Assembly: GCA_014377305.1 (NCBI GenBank)
Contig: JACMPW010000015.1
Location: 62,001 to 126,000, forward strand
From: Candidatus Altimarinota bacterium
GTDB lineage: Bacteria; Patescibacteriota; Gracilibacteria; BD1-5; UBA2023
DNA length: 64,000 nt
Direction of reading: 5' to 3'
A program made the translations under genes and the position numbers. A model generated the notes under the pieces. It had not been told where the DNA came from. It worked only from the letters and a program-made list of their open reading frames with translations, and ran no database searches. How positions within the stretch are numbered: position 1 is the first letter of the stretch; every line of letters begins with the position of its first letter. Of this stretch, positions 1 through 12,514 are shown piece by piece.

Positions 1-1
1 A

Positions 2-157
2 TATAAGGCGTTTTCTATAGATGATGAGATCGATGATCATACACATCTCATAGACTGATTTGCTACAATATATGATTTTGTTCGTAACTGGAATCATTGG
101 TTCAGAACTTTTCTCTTACAATCGCCTTCTCGATTCGATCTCAAGTGACCAAATTAA
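2..157 (+). CDS. C-terminal end of an unrecognised gene (cut by window start)
   Basis: An open frame enters from base 2 and closes at TAA 155-157, giving 51 residues, two of them glycines coded by TGA. It ends in LKGPN. I do not recognise a family. The frame has no start inside the window, so the gene begins upstream. A terminator hairpin follows 16 nt later, which supports a real gene end here. Only the frame and its stop are seen; the function is unknown. Confidence 0.55.
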
Positions 158-172
158 TAAATAATGCTACTT

Positions 173-200
173 AATCTACTCAAATTTGAGTAGATTTTTA
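173..200 (+). terminator. Rho-independent terminator
   Basis: A 9-bp stem (AATCTACTC / GAGTAGATT) with loop AAATTT is followed by a T run. It separates the truncated upstream gene from the channel genes. Confidence 0.8.
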
Positions 201-201
201 G

Positions 202-229
202 TTGGATTTTATTTGGTTCTCTATATAAT
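202..229 (+). promoter_or_regulatory. Promoter of the K+ channel pair
   Basis: TTGGAT at 202-207, a 16-bp spacer and TATAAT at 224-229. Transcription should start near 236, leaving a leader of about 18 nt before the ATG at 254. It follows the same 16-bp-spacer layout as other promoters in the window. Confidence 0.65.
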
Positions 230-253
230 CATCTGGTATATATTATTCATGCT

Positions 254-661
254 ATGACTCTCCATCTCCATCATCGCAAGCTCATCACGGTTGCTATCAT
301 ATTTCTCCTATCTTGGCTTTTGGGTACATTTTTCATCCACCGATTCGAGGCAGGATTTCCGATTGGAGTGAGTTATTTCAATGCGTTTTATTTTACTGTG
401 ATCACAACTGCTACTATCGGATTCGGCGACCTCGTCCCGATGACGGTAGCAGGCAAGGTGCTCACTATGGGATATGCGATATTCTATGTTCCACTCTTTC
501 TCTACACGATGAATATATTGATTCAGTCTCGATTTGACCGGATCCGTATCGCTGATGAGTTGATCGAACGAGAGATCCATGATGTCGAGGCAGATGTGAG
601 TGCTATCATAGATAATACCAAAAGAGCACAAAAACCCCGTCGGCGAATCGCCAGCAAATAA
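254..661 (+). CDS. Two-helix potassium channel subunit
   Basis: 135-residue membrane protein with the plan TM1 (about residues 9-29), pore helix, selectivity filter and TM2 (about 67-90). The filter reads TATIGFGD, a variant of the TVGYGD signature of K+ channels (ion transport 2 family). The charged C-terminal tail of about 40 residues is too short for an RCK/TrkA-N regulatory domain. Four subunits would form one pore in the plasma membrane. The ATG at 254 follows a good promoter. It lies 15 nt before a second, related channel gene, so the two are probably co-transcribed and could form mixed tetramers. The family is clear from the filter; ion selectivity and gating are not visible. Confidence 0.88.
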   Translation: MTLHLHHRKLITVAIIFLLSWLLGTFFIHRFEAGFPIGVSYFNAFYFTVITTATIGFGDLVPMTVAGKVLTMGYAIFYVPLFLYTMNILIQSRFDRIRIADELIEREIHDVEADVSAIIDNTKRAQKPRRRIASK

Positions 662-676
662 TCAATACGAACTCTC

Positions 677-982
677 ATGGCCAAAAAATTCATCAAGAAG
701 TCTCTCGGACAAATCTACTCTGGACTCACTCTCGGACAAAAACTCGAAATCGAGATTGCCGTAGTCATTGCCATACTCATCATCGGGATGTTATTTTATC
801 ACTTCGCTGAGGGGTGGAGATATCTCGATGCTATATATTTCTCATCTACGACACTCGCTGCAGTCGGATATGGCGACTTCGCACCCAAGACAGATATTGG
901 CAAGATATTCACGATTTTTTATCAGTTCATTGGGATTCCATTCTTTGTCTATACGACGAGTCTCTTCATCGATCGTAAATAG
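677..982 (+). CDS. Second two-helix potassium channel subunit
   Basis: 101 residues with two membrane segments (about 27-47 and 78-97) around the filter TLAAVGYGDF, which holds the canonical GYGD. It ends only a few residues after TM2, so it is a bare pore module without a cytoplasmic regulatory domain. It is shorter than its upstream partner and differs in the filter (GYGD against GFGD). The 15-nt gap suggests one transcript. Tandem pore-only subunits suggest a heteromeric channel, which is inference; two independent homotetramers are equally possible. Confidence 0.87.
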   Translation: MAKKFIKKSLGQIYSGLTLGQKLEIEIAVVIAILIIGMLFYHFAEGWRYLDAIYFSSTTLAAVGYGDFAPKTDIGKIFTIFYQFIGIPFFVYTTSLFIDRK

Positions 983-1064
983 AATAAAAAACTCCGAAAA
1001 ACTCTTGCAATTCTCAAAAAAAAGATACTATATATAGTGTCATCAGTAACCAATAATATACCAT

Positions 1065-2120
1065 ATGTCGGATACAGCTCAAGAAAAAATAAACAAGAAT
1101 CCTATATTCAATCCTGCAGGCAACGATGATCTCTCAGCTCGTACGATCATCAAGTGATCCACTACAGGACTTTTCAATCTCAATGCCGTCAAATACCCAT
1201 GGGCAAAGTCTCTCTACCAGGTCATGGTAGGCAACTTTTGGCTCCCTGAAAAAGTCTCAGGACTCAAAGATGATCAGAGAGACTTCACGAGTGTACTCAA
1301 CGCCGATGAGCAGCGAGCCTACAAATGAATCCTCTCGTTCCTGATATTTCTCGACTCTATCCAGACAGTCAATCTCCCTAACTTCTCCAACTATATCACG
1401 AGTCCAGAGATCAATCTGCTGCTCTCTATACAGGCATACCAAGAAGCAATCCACTCGCAGTCATATGCGACAATCCTCGAGTCAGTGATTGCTCCCGAGG
1501 ATCGCGAGGGGATCCACTACTTCTGGCGAGACAATGCTATACTCCTCAAACGCAATCAACATATCGGGCAGATCTATCAGAACTTCGTAGACTCGCCTAC
1601 TGATGAGACATTTTTTCGTGGACTTGTTGCCAACTTCCTCCTGGAGGGACTCTACTTTTACAATTGATTCGCATTTTTCGATACACTCGTGGATCATATG
1701 AAGATGCCAGCCACTGGCCGTATGATCGCCTATATCCGTCGTGACGAGCTCACACATGTGACACTATTCTCCAATATCCTCCGTGAGATCAAGAGAGAAT
1801 TCCCAGCTATCTACTCAGAGACCATCATCGAAGAGATGACTCGTACAGCGGTCGATCAGGAGATCGAGTGGGCTCAGCATATCCTCGGGAATCGTATCCC
1901 TGGGATCAATGGTGAGAGTACGGCGGAGTATACTCGTTGGCTCGCCAACCAGAGACTCTCGATGCTCGGGATAGCTCCGATATATACCGATGCGATCAAA
2001 AATCCATACAAGCACCTCGACCGACTCCAAGATCCCAATGCGGATAAATGAAACTTTTTCGAGACAACGGTCATCAACTATACACAGAGCTCGAATATGG
2101 CAGGAAGCTGGGATTTCTAA
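1065..2120 (+). CDS. nrdB: Ribonucleoside-diphosphate reductase, beta (R2) subunit
   Basis: 351 residues with four TGA-coded glycines (31, 88, 201, 331). R2 holds the diiron-tyrosyl radical cofactor that starts reduction of ribonucleotides in the class I enzyme. The expected ligands can be placed: D97 in FLDSIQ, E127 and H130 in QEAIHSQSY, E194 in LLEGLYFY, E228 and H231 in DELTHVTLF. Y134, four residues after H130, matches the radical tyrosine, so this looks like a tyrosyl-radical enzyme and not a Tyr-less variant. The large subunit (nrdA) is not in this window. A terminator follows at 2214. The family is certain; the exact subclass (Ia or other) is not. Confidence 0.95.
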
Positions 2121-2213
2121 TCAAATAAAAATGCTCATATCAAATCGTCTCATCACTTGGTCGAGTTTCATCTCCTGTGCACTCGCATAACAGGCTGTTG
2201 TGATATTTTTCAT

Positions 2214-2237
2214 ACACCCGTTTTTCGGGTGTTTTTT
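2214..2237 (+). terminator. Rho-independent terminator after nrdB
   Basis: Stem ACACCCG / CGGGTGT with a T5 loop, followed by a T run. Confidence 0.85.
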
Positions 2238-2258
2238 TATTTTTTATTTTATCATACT

Positions 2259-2450
2259 ATGATCCATACTCCTGACCATTCAGACAATCCGCAATATCAA
2301 TCAGCCCTCCATACGAGGAACAGGCTCAGAGTACTACAAGCATCTCGGATAAATGACGCCCATCGCATCGATAAGACTATACTAGAGATCGTCCTCGGTG
2401 TCACTTGGCTCGTGACTGAGCGACTCTCTGGGGAGAGACTACTGAGATAA
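2259..2450 (+). CDS. Small protein of unknown function
   Basis: A 63-codon frame, ATG 2259 to TAA 2450, that is rich in Arg, His and Leu. No domain is recognised. CATACT lies directly before the ATG. It sits between the nrdB terminator and the folC remnant, 35 nt upstream of the latter and in a different frame, so it is not the missing N-terminus of folC. The middle (IDKTILEIVLGVTWLV) could form an amphipathic helix. It may be a real small gene or a chance frame; the call rests only on frame length and position. Confidence 0.45.
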   Translation: MIHTPDHSDNPQYQSALHTRNRLRVLQASRINDAHRIDKTILEIVLGVTWLVTERLSGERLLR

Positions 2451-2484
2451 AAATATAACCATATATACTATAAATCACACATAA

Positions 2485-3612
2485 ACGGATACTCTTGTTC
2501 GATTTTTTCACTCTGAGATCATCACCGACTACTCGCTCGACAATATTCGAAGAGCATGTGAGTATTTTGGCAATCCTCAGAATCAACTCAAGTGTATCCA
2601 TATCGCCTGAACCAATGGGAAAGGCAGTGTATCGAAGATGATATTCCAGATACTCAAACATCAGGAAAAAAAGTCTGAGTCTATACGAGTCCACACAATA
2701 TCGATATCAGAGAACGGTTCGAGATGGAGGATTGACTCATCTCTGAGTCTGATTTTGTCTCGTATGTCACGAGAATCATGGAATACGATGGGAATCTCTC
2801 ATACTATGAGCGGTGTACGCTGCTCGCTTTTCTCTACTTCCGCGACAGCGGCTGCGAATATGCAATCATGGAGGTGGGGATGTGAGGGCGACTCGATGCG
2901 ACCAATATCATCACTCCGATACCCTCTATCATAATAAGTATCTCATATGATCATATGGAGTTCCTTAGGAATACACTCGAAGAGATCGCGAGAGAAAAAT
3001 GAGGTATCATAAAGCCGTGAGTTCCAGTGATTCTCTACTGAGAGAATCCGACTCTAGAGTTTATCGCAAATGAGAAAAATGCGAAAGTCATATTCGCAAA
3101 AGAGAGACGAGTGATAACCAATCTCCTCTGAAATCATCAGCTATCCAATGCTCGTATTGCCTATGAGGCAGGGGTATTTGTATGAATTCCATCTCTGACA
3201 ATCAGAGAGGCACTGCTCGCAGTTGATCACCCGGGTAGACTCCAATATCTCAGGTCCAATCTCCTCGTCGATGGAGCTCACAATGAAGATGGAATGAATA
3301 AACTCATATAATATCTCAAATGAGAATTTAAAAAAATGGAAAGAGATCATATATTATTTTAACCTCAAATCTGAAAAAACCTGCCCATCTTATATTCGAT
3401 ATATTTTTAAAAATAGACTCATGGGGTACCATTAATTCTAGTAAATTTCGCCTATGTAATGCTTAGTTAATAGCAGATGGGATCAAAAAACTATAAAAAA
3501 ATGGTACGATACTGACTCCAAAAGAGATTTTTCAGAAGGCAAAAAACATCCCGATAATCTGTTTATTATATTCGGGAGCTTCTATATGACAAGGAGGGGG
3601 ATTTATGAGTAA
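2485..3612 (+). pseudogene. folC: Decayed folylpolyglutamate/dihydrofolate synthase
   Basis: The order of FolC motifs is preserved but spread over several frames. The P-loop GTNGKGS (G coded by TGA) sits near 2613. YTSPHN and ERFEMED follow in the next frame, then EVGMGGRLDATN, DHMEFL, GNHQLSNA and LVDGAHNEDGM. There is no start codon in the first frame after the stop at 2482. Frame changes by -1 in an A7 run at 2667-2672 that reads A AAA AAG. TAA at 3309-3311 ends the second frame just after the DGAHNEDG motif. C-terminal FolC-like text (WGTINSS.FRL, NLFIIFGSFYM) continues in other frames up to TAA 3610-3612. One shift could be an assembly error or programmed slippage; several stops and shifts together point to a dead gene. 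Confidence 0.8.
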
Positions 3613-3615
3613 CAA

Positions 3616-4221
3616 TTAGATATCTACTCGATCTATACAGAAATAATGTGATCCACATCATAATCAAGAACAACAAGCATACTGACCTCTTCATAGACAT
3701 TCATTATCCCTAATGGGTCGTACCTTATCCGGTTGCCAGATTATCCATCATCATGCTCATATAGTTTCGAATCAATTACAATGGATATCACCAGATGCTC
3801 GAGAAAATATATATCTATCTCCTACACCTCTCTGATCTAGAGGATCATTTGGTATTTTTGCAATATATAATTTCAATGAGTTATTGAAGTTAGTGTTTCA
3901 GTATACTCAACTGGCCCTTCATCGTGAAGCTGCTTCTGATGCGTTATATAGGTAGTCTTTCCAGCAGAGATCTCAACTTATCATACCAACACAAAACGCT
4001 TGTTCTGAACCAGACTGAGTATTTGGAGTATCACCATTATCTATATAATAGTTTTTTAATCCTAAATTAATATTTTTGATATCAGTTATTCTAGTAGTAT
4101 TTCGACCTCTCGCTAAATAACTCGATAGTTGTGGATAAAGGCTCGCTGCAAGTATTCCAATTATACCAATAACAATCATCAGCTCAACTAGTGTGAATCA
4201 TTTATGAAAATAAATAACCAT
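3616..4221 (-). CDS. Type IV pilin-like protein
   Basis: 201 residues with TGA-coded glycines. After seven N-terminal residues comes KGFTLVELMIVIGIIGILAA, the class III (prepilin) signal: cleavage after G8 would leave Phe1 and the conserved Glu5 of the hydrophobic pilin helix. The G8 itself is a TGA codon, so the motif is invisible in the standard code. The rest is a polar globular domain with Cys pairs, including CC near the C-terminus. No peptidase or assembly ATPase lies nearby. It runs convergent with folC, their stop codons 4 nt apart. The pilin fold is secure; whether it forms a major pilus, a minor pilin or a pseudopilin is open. Confidence 0.88.
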
Positions 4222-4281
4222 AAAATTCTTTATAAGAAAATACTTAGTTGAGTATATAAAAATTCTTTTTCCATGTCAAGT

Positions 4282-4317
4282 AAAAATTCTCTTACAATAT
4301 ATCGAGAGAATTTTTTT
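4282..4317 (-). terminator. Terminator after gyrB
   Basis: An 11-bp stem AAAAATTCTCT / AGAGAATTTTT lies directly downstream of the gyrB stop on the minus strand, with T tracts on both strands. Confidence 0.85.
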
Positions 4318-4323
4318 ATACGA

Positions 4324-6234
<1,911 letters not shown>

Positions 6235-6335
6235 ATGTTGATGGGATTATTTCGCGAGTCATAATATGAAAAAAGACCGAGAAGTAAAGCCATATTGCAG
6301 AGAATACACAAGTGGAAATTGACAAAAATATTAAT

Positions 6336-6737
6336 ATGACTATATATAAATATATTATCGATAAAATTTTATTAAAAGTGCTTGAATGAGCTATTCAAAA
6401 TAATCCTGTTTTATCTCCGAAAGGAAAATCTGTTCGTAGAGCTTATCTTAAAAAGCAGTTAGAGAAGATGCAGAAAACCGTTATTGGTGTATTAGTACGA
6501 GGAACTATGGATATACCATGACTGACTGATATACCAGAGATCACTCCTGCTATGAAAATTGATATGCTGAAACTGGATGAATGTGCCAAACTCGACATAC
6601 TAATACAAATAGAAGAGGAGCTTAATGCAAAAGAACATCAGCTCATTGAGCTAGCTTTTGCGGAAGATTTTGAAACAGTAGAATGAATGATAATTTTTTT
6701 TAAAGGTTATATTATTTCACAATTAGAGCAATTATAA
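6336..6737 (+). CDS. Hypothetical protein, 133 residues
   Basis: ATG 6336 to TAA 6737 with three TGA-coded glycines. It is mostly helical and charged, with a basic segment (SPKGKSVRRAYLKKQLEKMQK) and a Glu-rich second half (IQIEEELNAKEHQLIELAF). No membrane segment, signal peptide or known domain is seen. It runs opposite to gyrB and ends at a bidirectional terminator. The base composition is A/T richer than in gyrB. I do not recognise the family. Confidence 0.65.
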
Positions 6738-6740
6738 AAT

Positions 6741-6774
6741 AAAAATCCCTCTCGAGCATTCGAGAAGGATTTTT
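6741..6774. terminator. Bidirectional terminator
   Basis: A long stem AAAAATCC-TCTCGA / TCGAGA-GGATTTTT with one C/A mismatch and loop GCAT. It has A/T tracts on both sides and serves the convergent genes at 6336-6737 and 6780-7232. Confidence 0.88.
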
Positions 6775-6779
6775 ATTCT

Positions 6780-7232
6780 CTAGAGCTTCATCGCATGGAT
6801 AAGGGCATCGGCATTCGATATTGTATTATTGTGTTCTTCCTCCATCACACTCGCGAGATAGGCTCTCAGATCGGTCGAGGATATCTCAGGCGATAGAGGG
6901 ATATCGATTATAGGGGACAACCTGCGAACTGGATAGAGTCGGATAAATGCTGGAATATTATCTCGTGACACCATCGCGAACCGCGAGAACTGGCCATACT
7001 CGTAGAACGATCCACCTACCTGAAACCCTCGTTCTGTCACATTCACCTGGAGTACTGGAGTCGAGTTATTCTCCATGAGGAGATAGACTCCCGCGAAGAG
7101 GAACGATACCACCGACATGAGATAGAGTCACTCGACGATCCCATAGACGACGAGCATCAGGACGACTATGATCGCTACGAGATACCATGATGCAGAGTGA
7201 TACGGGCGGGATGCGAATGACCAGGAGAACAT
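6780..7232 (-). CDS. Membrane protein with two N-terminal helices, unknown function
   Basis: 150 residues. Two hydrophobic segments (about 16-34 and 40-56, with the TGA-coded Gly of VEGLYLM between them) are followed by a soluble domain of about 90 residues rich in short beta-strand patterns (VLQVNVTERGFQVGGSFYEY, FAMVSRDNIPAFIRLYP). The arrangement resembles small PH-like membrane proteins of CPR bacteria, but I cannot name the family. It lies 17 nt downstream of the pilin-like gene at 7250-7639 on the same strand, so the two probably share a transcript. Confidence 0.75.
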
Positions 7233-7249
7233 ATATTTTGTATAAAAAA

Positions 7250-7639
7250 TTAGCTAACAGCAGATAATAGATCGACTGCTCGTGTGACGAGGAACCACGC
7301 AGCAATCGCAATGACGAATCAGATGAGAGCTCATTGCATTCATTTTTTCGCTTTGTCGACTCCAGAGCTATCTCCCGTGATACCGGAGTTGAGTTGCATC
7401 TGGACAGCATTATAGATGAGCGAGAATATCGCTACCGTACCAGCGATAGCGAGGAGTGTCTGTATGACTGAGACAATAATCTGAGGTATAGTATTCATAT
7501 CTACATTACCAGAGCGGAGATCTGATTCAGTCAGACTATTATTGGTTCACAATATCCCAGCACTCTCATCAGCATATATCTCGACAGAGAGTGTCATCGT
7601 TACAAAAAATAATACAAGCAAAAGCAATAATTTTCTCAT
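7250..7639 (-). CDS. TrbC/VirB2-like pilin-type membrane protein
   Basis: 129 residues: a signal peptide (MRKLLLLLVLFFV, likely cleavage after EIYA), a polar stretch, then two hydrophobic helices (about 53-74 and 101-122) separated by a short basic loop (VDKAKKGMQG). This is the plan of the TrbC/VirB2 pilin family and of the pilin-like small proteins widespread in CPR genomes. Four glycines are TGA-coded. The proteins encoded at 62248-63150 and 63156-63638 share this topology, so the window holds several such proteins. No T4SS ATPase is in view; the family call rests on topology and size. Confidence 0.7.
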
Positions 7640-7710
7640 AATCAAACAATAATAAAATATATAAAAAGTATATCTAATAGTCACGAAAAATACAAACTTT
7701 TCGTCTTGTA

Positions 7711-7738
7711 TTGATTTATATCGTCATTTTCGTATACT
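7711..7738 (+). promoter_or_regulatory. Promoter of pheT
   Basis: TTGATT at 7711-7716, a 16-bp spacer, TATACT at 7733-7738. The expected start is near 7745, giving a leader of about 32 nt. It points away from the divergent pilin-like gene. Confidence 0.65.
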
Positions 7739-7776
7739 CGGTATCAGTTTTGGATCTATTTTCTCTCCCTATTCCT

Positions 7777-10242
7777 ATGAAAACCCCGCTCAACTGGATA
7801 TCCCTCTATACACCTCTCGCATCTCTCCTTGTGAAAAATAATACTACCGAACTCGCACACCAGTACTCGATCCACACAGCGGAGATCGACGGTATCGAGT
7901 CTCATTTTTTGGATAAAGTAGTAGTCGGCAAAGTGATATCCTGTGAGAAGCATCCTGATAGTACCAAATTATCTATTGTCCGTGTTGCTCTCGGAGAGTA
8001 CGGTGAAGAGACGATCCTCACAGGAGCCCCCAATATCGTAGACGCGACCTATGTGCCCGTGGCGATGGTGGGTGCAGTGCTCGGTGGAGACTTCACCATC
8101 GGAGAACGCAAGATGGCAGGGATGATGAGTCGTGGGATGATCTGTGGAGCAGATGAGATCGGTCTCGCACTCGAGTCAGATGGTGGGATCATGATCCTCG
8201 AGAATATATGGGATGCAAGACTCCTCGAGAATATGGTAGGCAAGTCACTATTCGATTTGACGCTCCCATTTCCAGGGATCAATTGAGGATCATATGAATA
8301 CACCCTCCAAGATACTACCTTCGAGATCGATAACAAGTTCATCACCAATCGTCCTGATCTCTTCGGTGTGTATGGCAATGCGAGAGAGTGGGGAGCAGTG
8401 TTTGATTTAGAGTTTATAGAGTACGCCACAGTAGCAAAAAAAGAAGTAAAAACTCTCCCACTCAATATTGAAACCGACAGATGTCTCGCCTACAACGCGA
8501 TCAAGATGGAAGATATTTCTGTTGCTCAGTCTCCTTTTGGGATATCACTGATGATGCAGCGAGCGGGTCTCGCACCCAAGATGGATCTCGTAGATATCAC
8601 CAATCTGATACTCACTGAGTTTGGTCAGCCGATGCATGTATTCGACGCTGACAAAGTAGTTGGCACTATCACTGTACGTATCGCGAAAGTTGGCGAAAAG
8701 ATCATGGCACTCAACGGGATCGAGTATGCTCTCACAACTGAGGATATGGTGATCGCCGATGACCACTGACCGATCGCACTCGCAGGAGTCATCGGTGGGA
8801 TGGACTCCGCAGTATCACTGGGGACGACCAATGTGATATGGGAATCAGCGACATTTGATGCTGTATCTGTCCGACTCTCCGCTCAGCGACATGGTATCCG
8901 TACGGATGCATCAACTCGATATGAGAAGTCACTCGACCCACTTTTGGCGAATTTTGCCACGACTCGTATCTATGACTATCTCGAGTTCCTCGGGAAAAAT
9001 GTTGAAGTAACAGCCGTAGGATCATATCTCAACGAGACAAAAGTGAACCATATAACAATCGATGTGACATATGAATTCATCGATAACAAAGCAGGGGCTT
9101 GTATCCCTCATGAAACAGTCAACAAGATTCTCACGAGTCTTGGATTCGCATTCAAAACTGATGATTTGAAACTCACGATCACCGTCCCATCATGGCGAGC
9201 ATCCAAAGATATCTCGATAAAAGAGGATATCGCCGAAGAAGTCATCCGAATCTACGGATATGACAATATCGCGGTCGCACCACTCGGAGCCAACTCAGGT
9301 ATCTCTACTCGCAATACGAATAGACAACTCAGCAATATCTCTCTCGACTACTGGAAGAGTCAAAACTGGAACGAAGTCTACAACTATAGCTTCACGAATA
9401 CAGCTCTCGATGCTACTATAGGGTATGATGATATGTCTGACTCTGTTGGTATACAGAATGCGTTCAATGTCGAATATACTCATATGCGGAGATCACTCTC
9501 TGTCAGATTATTTGATAATATCGCAAAAAATCGCAATATATCGAATACACTCAGATTCTATGAAATCGGGCGAGTATATGGCAAAAATCTCGCACATACA
9601 CGTGTCGTCTCAGATCTCCTATCAGATATCGATATCAAGCCATATGGAGAGCTCCCGATGATCGCAGGTGTCAGTACTGCTGATACTGTCGAGTCACTCC
9701 GCAGATCACTCGAGACATACCTCATCGAGACGATCTGATATCTCCCACCTCTCCACCAGTCAAATAGTCTCCCATATCTCCACCCAGGAGTATCTGGAGA
9801 ATATCGAGAATGAGAGAGTATATTCATCAGATTTGGCCAAGTACACCCAGCTACTGCCGAGGCATTTGATATACCACCAGAGACGCTCTACTGGGAGGCA
9901 GATATCTGACTTCTCTTGTCCCACTTTGAGGAGAGAGAAACTCGAGTAGCTCCAATCTCCAGATTCCAGTCGATACCTCGAGAACTCAGCTTCGTGATGG
10001 ATGAGCTCACTCATACAGGTCCGATAGCACTCACGATCGAGTCACACCATCCGTGGATATCAGGAGTGACGGTCGCCTCGATCTATCGTGATGAGGTGCG
10101 GCTCGGAAAAGATTGCAAGAGTGTCAACTTCGTATTCTCCCTCACGAGCCATGAACATACGATCTCTGATGATGAGGCTCTTGTGATACAGGTTGATATC
10201 ATAGAAAAAATGAAAACAATGGGCTGCGAAATACGATCATAA
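7777..10242 (+). CDS. pheT: Phenylalanyl-tRNA synthetase beta subunit
   Basis: 821 residues, normal length, with five TGA-coded glycines. Order: EMAP-type tRNA-binding domain (about 40-150, CEKHPDSTKLSIVRV and GAPNIV), B3/B4 editing region (FDITNRPD-like FITNRPDLFG, NLILTEFGQPMHVFDADK), the B5 domain (near DYLEFLG to SLGF), the catalytic-like core, and the C-terminal ferredoxin-fold anticodon-binding domain (ISRFQSIPRELSFVMDE). It pairs with PheS to charge tRNA-Phe. pheS is not adjacent, unlike the common pheST operon. MKTPLNW at 7777 is taken as start because it opens the usual N-terminal strand; an in-frame upstream extension would overlap the promoter. Confidence 0.96.
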
Positions 10243-10258
10243 TACCCTATCTACACAA

Positions 10259-12514
10259 TTGAATCCTACTACCCCTACATCTCTCGACTATAGCAGATCG
10301 GATAGGCTCACCAATGAGATCATCGATGCAATGGTGGGATATTTTGGTGAAGAGAAGAGGTCACTCATACAACAGACAATATGGGATACCTATATATTTG
10401 CTCGTGAGGCTCACGCCACACAGATACGCAAGAGTGGTGAGCCCTACATCGAACATCCTCTCGAGGCCGCGAAGTTGCTCCTCAGGCTCAAGCCGGATCT
10501 CGTCACCGTACAATCGTGTATCCTCCATGATGTGATCGAGGATACACCACAGACAGAGGCTGATATAGAGAGACTCTTTGGTCGGAGTGTCGCTGAGATA
10601 TGTCAGTGATTGTCCAAGCTCTCGACGATCAGATATCGATGAGAGGAGCGTACTATCGAGTCCCTCCGCAAGATGCTCCTCGCTATGGTGAGTGATCTCA
10701 GGGTCATCATGGTCAAGCTCGCGGACAGACTCCACAATATGCAGACGCTCGATCATCATCCAGATCCAGCCAAGCGTGAGCGTATAGCACTCGAGACACT
10801 CAATATCTATGCTCCGATCGCTGATCGTCTGGGTATATTCGAGTTCAAAGAAGCTCTCGAAACAGAGTGCTTCCGCATACTCCATCCAGCCGAATTCACC
10901 CGTATCACGACAGAGCTCGCGAGTTTGCGTGAGGAGCAGGATTTTTTCATCCACAAGGCCAAAGAAGTCATCAGAGGAGTCATCTCAGACGAGGTCCCTA
11001 TTATCGATATCTCCTATCGCATCAAGGCCCCGTTCTCTATCTATCGCAAGCTCTCTCGCAAGGACTACTCATATACTCATACGGGTGACCTCTATGACCT
11101 CTTTGCGATACGTATCATCACGGATGATATCAGACATTGCTACGAGATCCTTGGTGTTCTCCACAATATATTCGTCCCGATGCCCAAGCGGTTCAAGGAC
11201 TATATAGCACTCCCAAAAGAAAATGGATATCAGTCACTCCATACAACGGTTGTATGACTCTTTCCAGATCTCCGCTCTCAGCCGACAGAGATCCAGATAC
11301 GAACACGAGAGATGCACCTCCAGGCAGAGGTCGGAGTTGCTGCTCACTTTGAATACTCTGAAACAGGTCAGAGTAACAAATCCAAAGATAGCTATTGGGT
11401 ACAGACGATCAAAGGAATTGTCGATATCGATCAGGGTGGAGGCGAGTTTATGAACGATATGAAGATGAATGTGTTCGAGGATCAGATATTTGTATTCACA
11501 CCTCGTGGAGATATCATGACACTCCCAAAGTGATCGACTCCGATCGATTTTGCATACTCTATCCACTCCAATCTCGGCAATACCGTCACGATAGCCAAGG
11601 TCAATGGTCGCGTGGTACCTCTTGACTATATCCTCCACAATGGGGAGAGTATCGAGATCATCACAGACAAAGATCGCAAACCCAAACCAATTTGGCTCTC
11701 TTTTGTTGCGACAGCCAAGGCAAAGGAATATATCAGACAATTTATCAATCGTGAAGAGAGAACATTTTTTGTCGAAAAAGGACGCACTATACTCAACTCC
11801 TATCTCACCAAGAACTATGCTCATGGTCTCGATAAGGAGCTCACTATACTACGCAGTATAGATGGACACTCCCTCGATATGAAAGAGCGAGAAGACGTAC
11901 TCGTCCAACTCGGCAACCTCTCTCGCAAGCCGAGTAGTATACTCAGAGTGATCCACGATGAGATCATCGAAACAGAGCTCGGAGGTCGCAAGACAGATGA
12001 TAAGACTCTAGCAACCAAGAAAAAAGCTCAAGACGATAAAACCTCATCAGCTCCAGAGTGAATCTATGTCATCATAGGCAAATCTCGCGACATCCCATAC
12101 AAGATCGCCAAGTGTTGTGAGCCGACACCAGAGAACAAGCGGATCGTAGGAGCCATAGGGCAGGGGATCATCACGATACACCGGGTCGACTGTGAAAATG
12201 TGTCAAAAATCGAGCTCGAACGCCGTATGCTTGCGAAGTGGAGCAATGATAGTCAAGACTCTGGTATCATATTTGACATCGAGTGTACACTCAGGGACAA
12301 GCGAGGACTCCTCATGGAGCTCACGACACTCCTCTATCATATGGGTATCAGTATCAACTCAGTACGGACAGAGGATATAGGTGGGTGACAGGTACGTGAT
12401 ACGTTCACACTCGAGTATAGCGAAGACGACTACTATATCTATGATCGTCTGGAGGCGAGACTCCGGTTCGATATCGAGGAGCTCATCGATATGCGACTTA
12501 TCTCGATGAACTAG
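10259..12514 (+). CDS. Bifunctional (p)ppGpp synthetase/hydrolase
   Basis: 751 residues of the long RelA/SpoT/Rel type with six TGA-coded glycines. Domains: HD hydrolase (HATQIRKSGEPYIEHP, LHDVIEDT, KLADRLHNM, so the metal ligands are present); synthetase (YRIKAPFSIYRKL, YDLFAIRI, ENGYQSLHTTV and the catalytic Glu in TEIQIRT); TGS (STPIDFAYSIHSNLG); a helical region; C-terminal ACT (LRDKRGLLMELTTLLY). Both active sites look intact, so it should make and degrade (p)ppGpp and mediate the stringent response at the ribosome. The frame opens with TTG at 10259, 16 nt after pheT; no ATG precedes the HD domain closely, and ATG 10332 would lose 24 residues. Co-transcription with pheT is likely. Confidence 0.94.

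Noticed and set aside
2131-2190. 19-codon frame after nrdB
   Set aside because: Too short, no promoter or conserved feature, directly before the terminator.
2667-2673. Programmed -1 frameshift as a working device in folC
   Set aside because: The slip site fits, but further stops and frame changes downstream and the lack of a start codon make a functional product unlikely.
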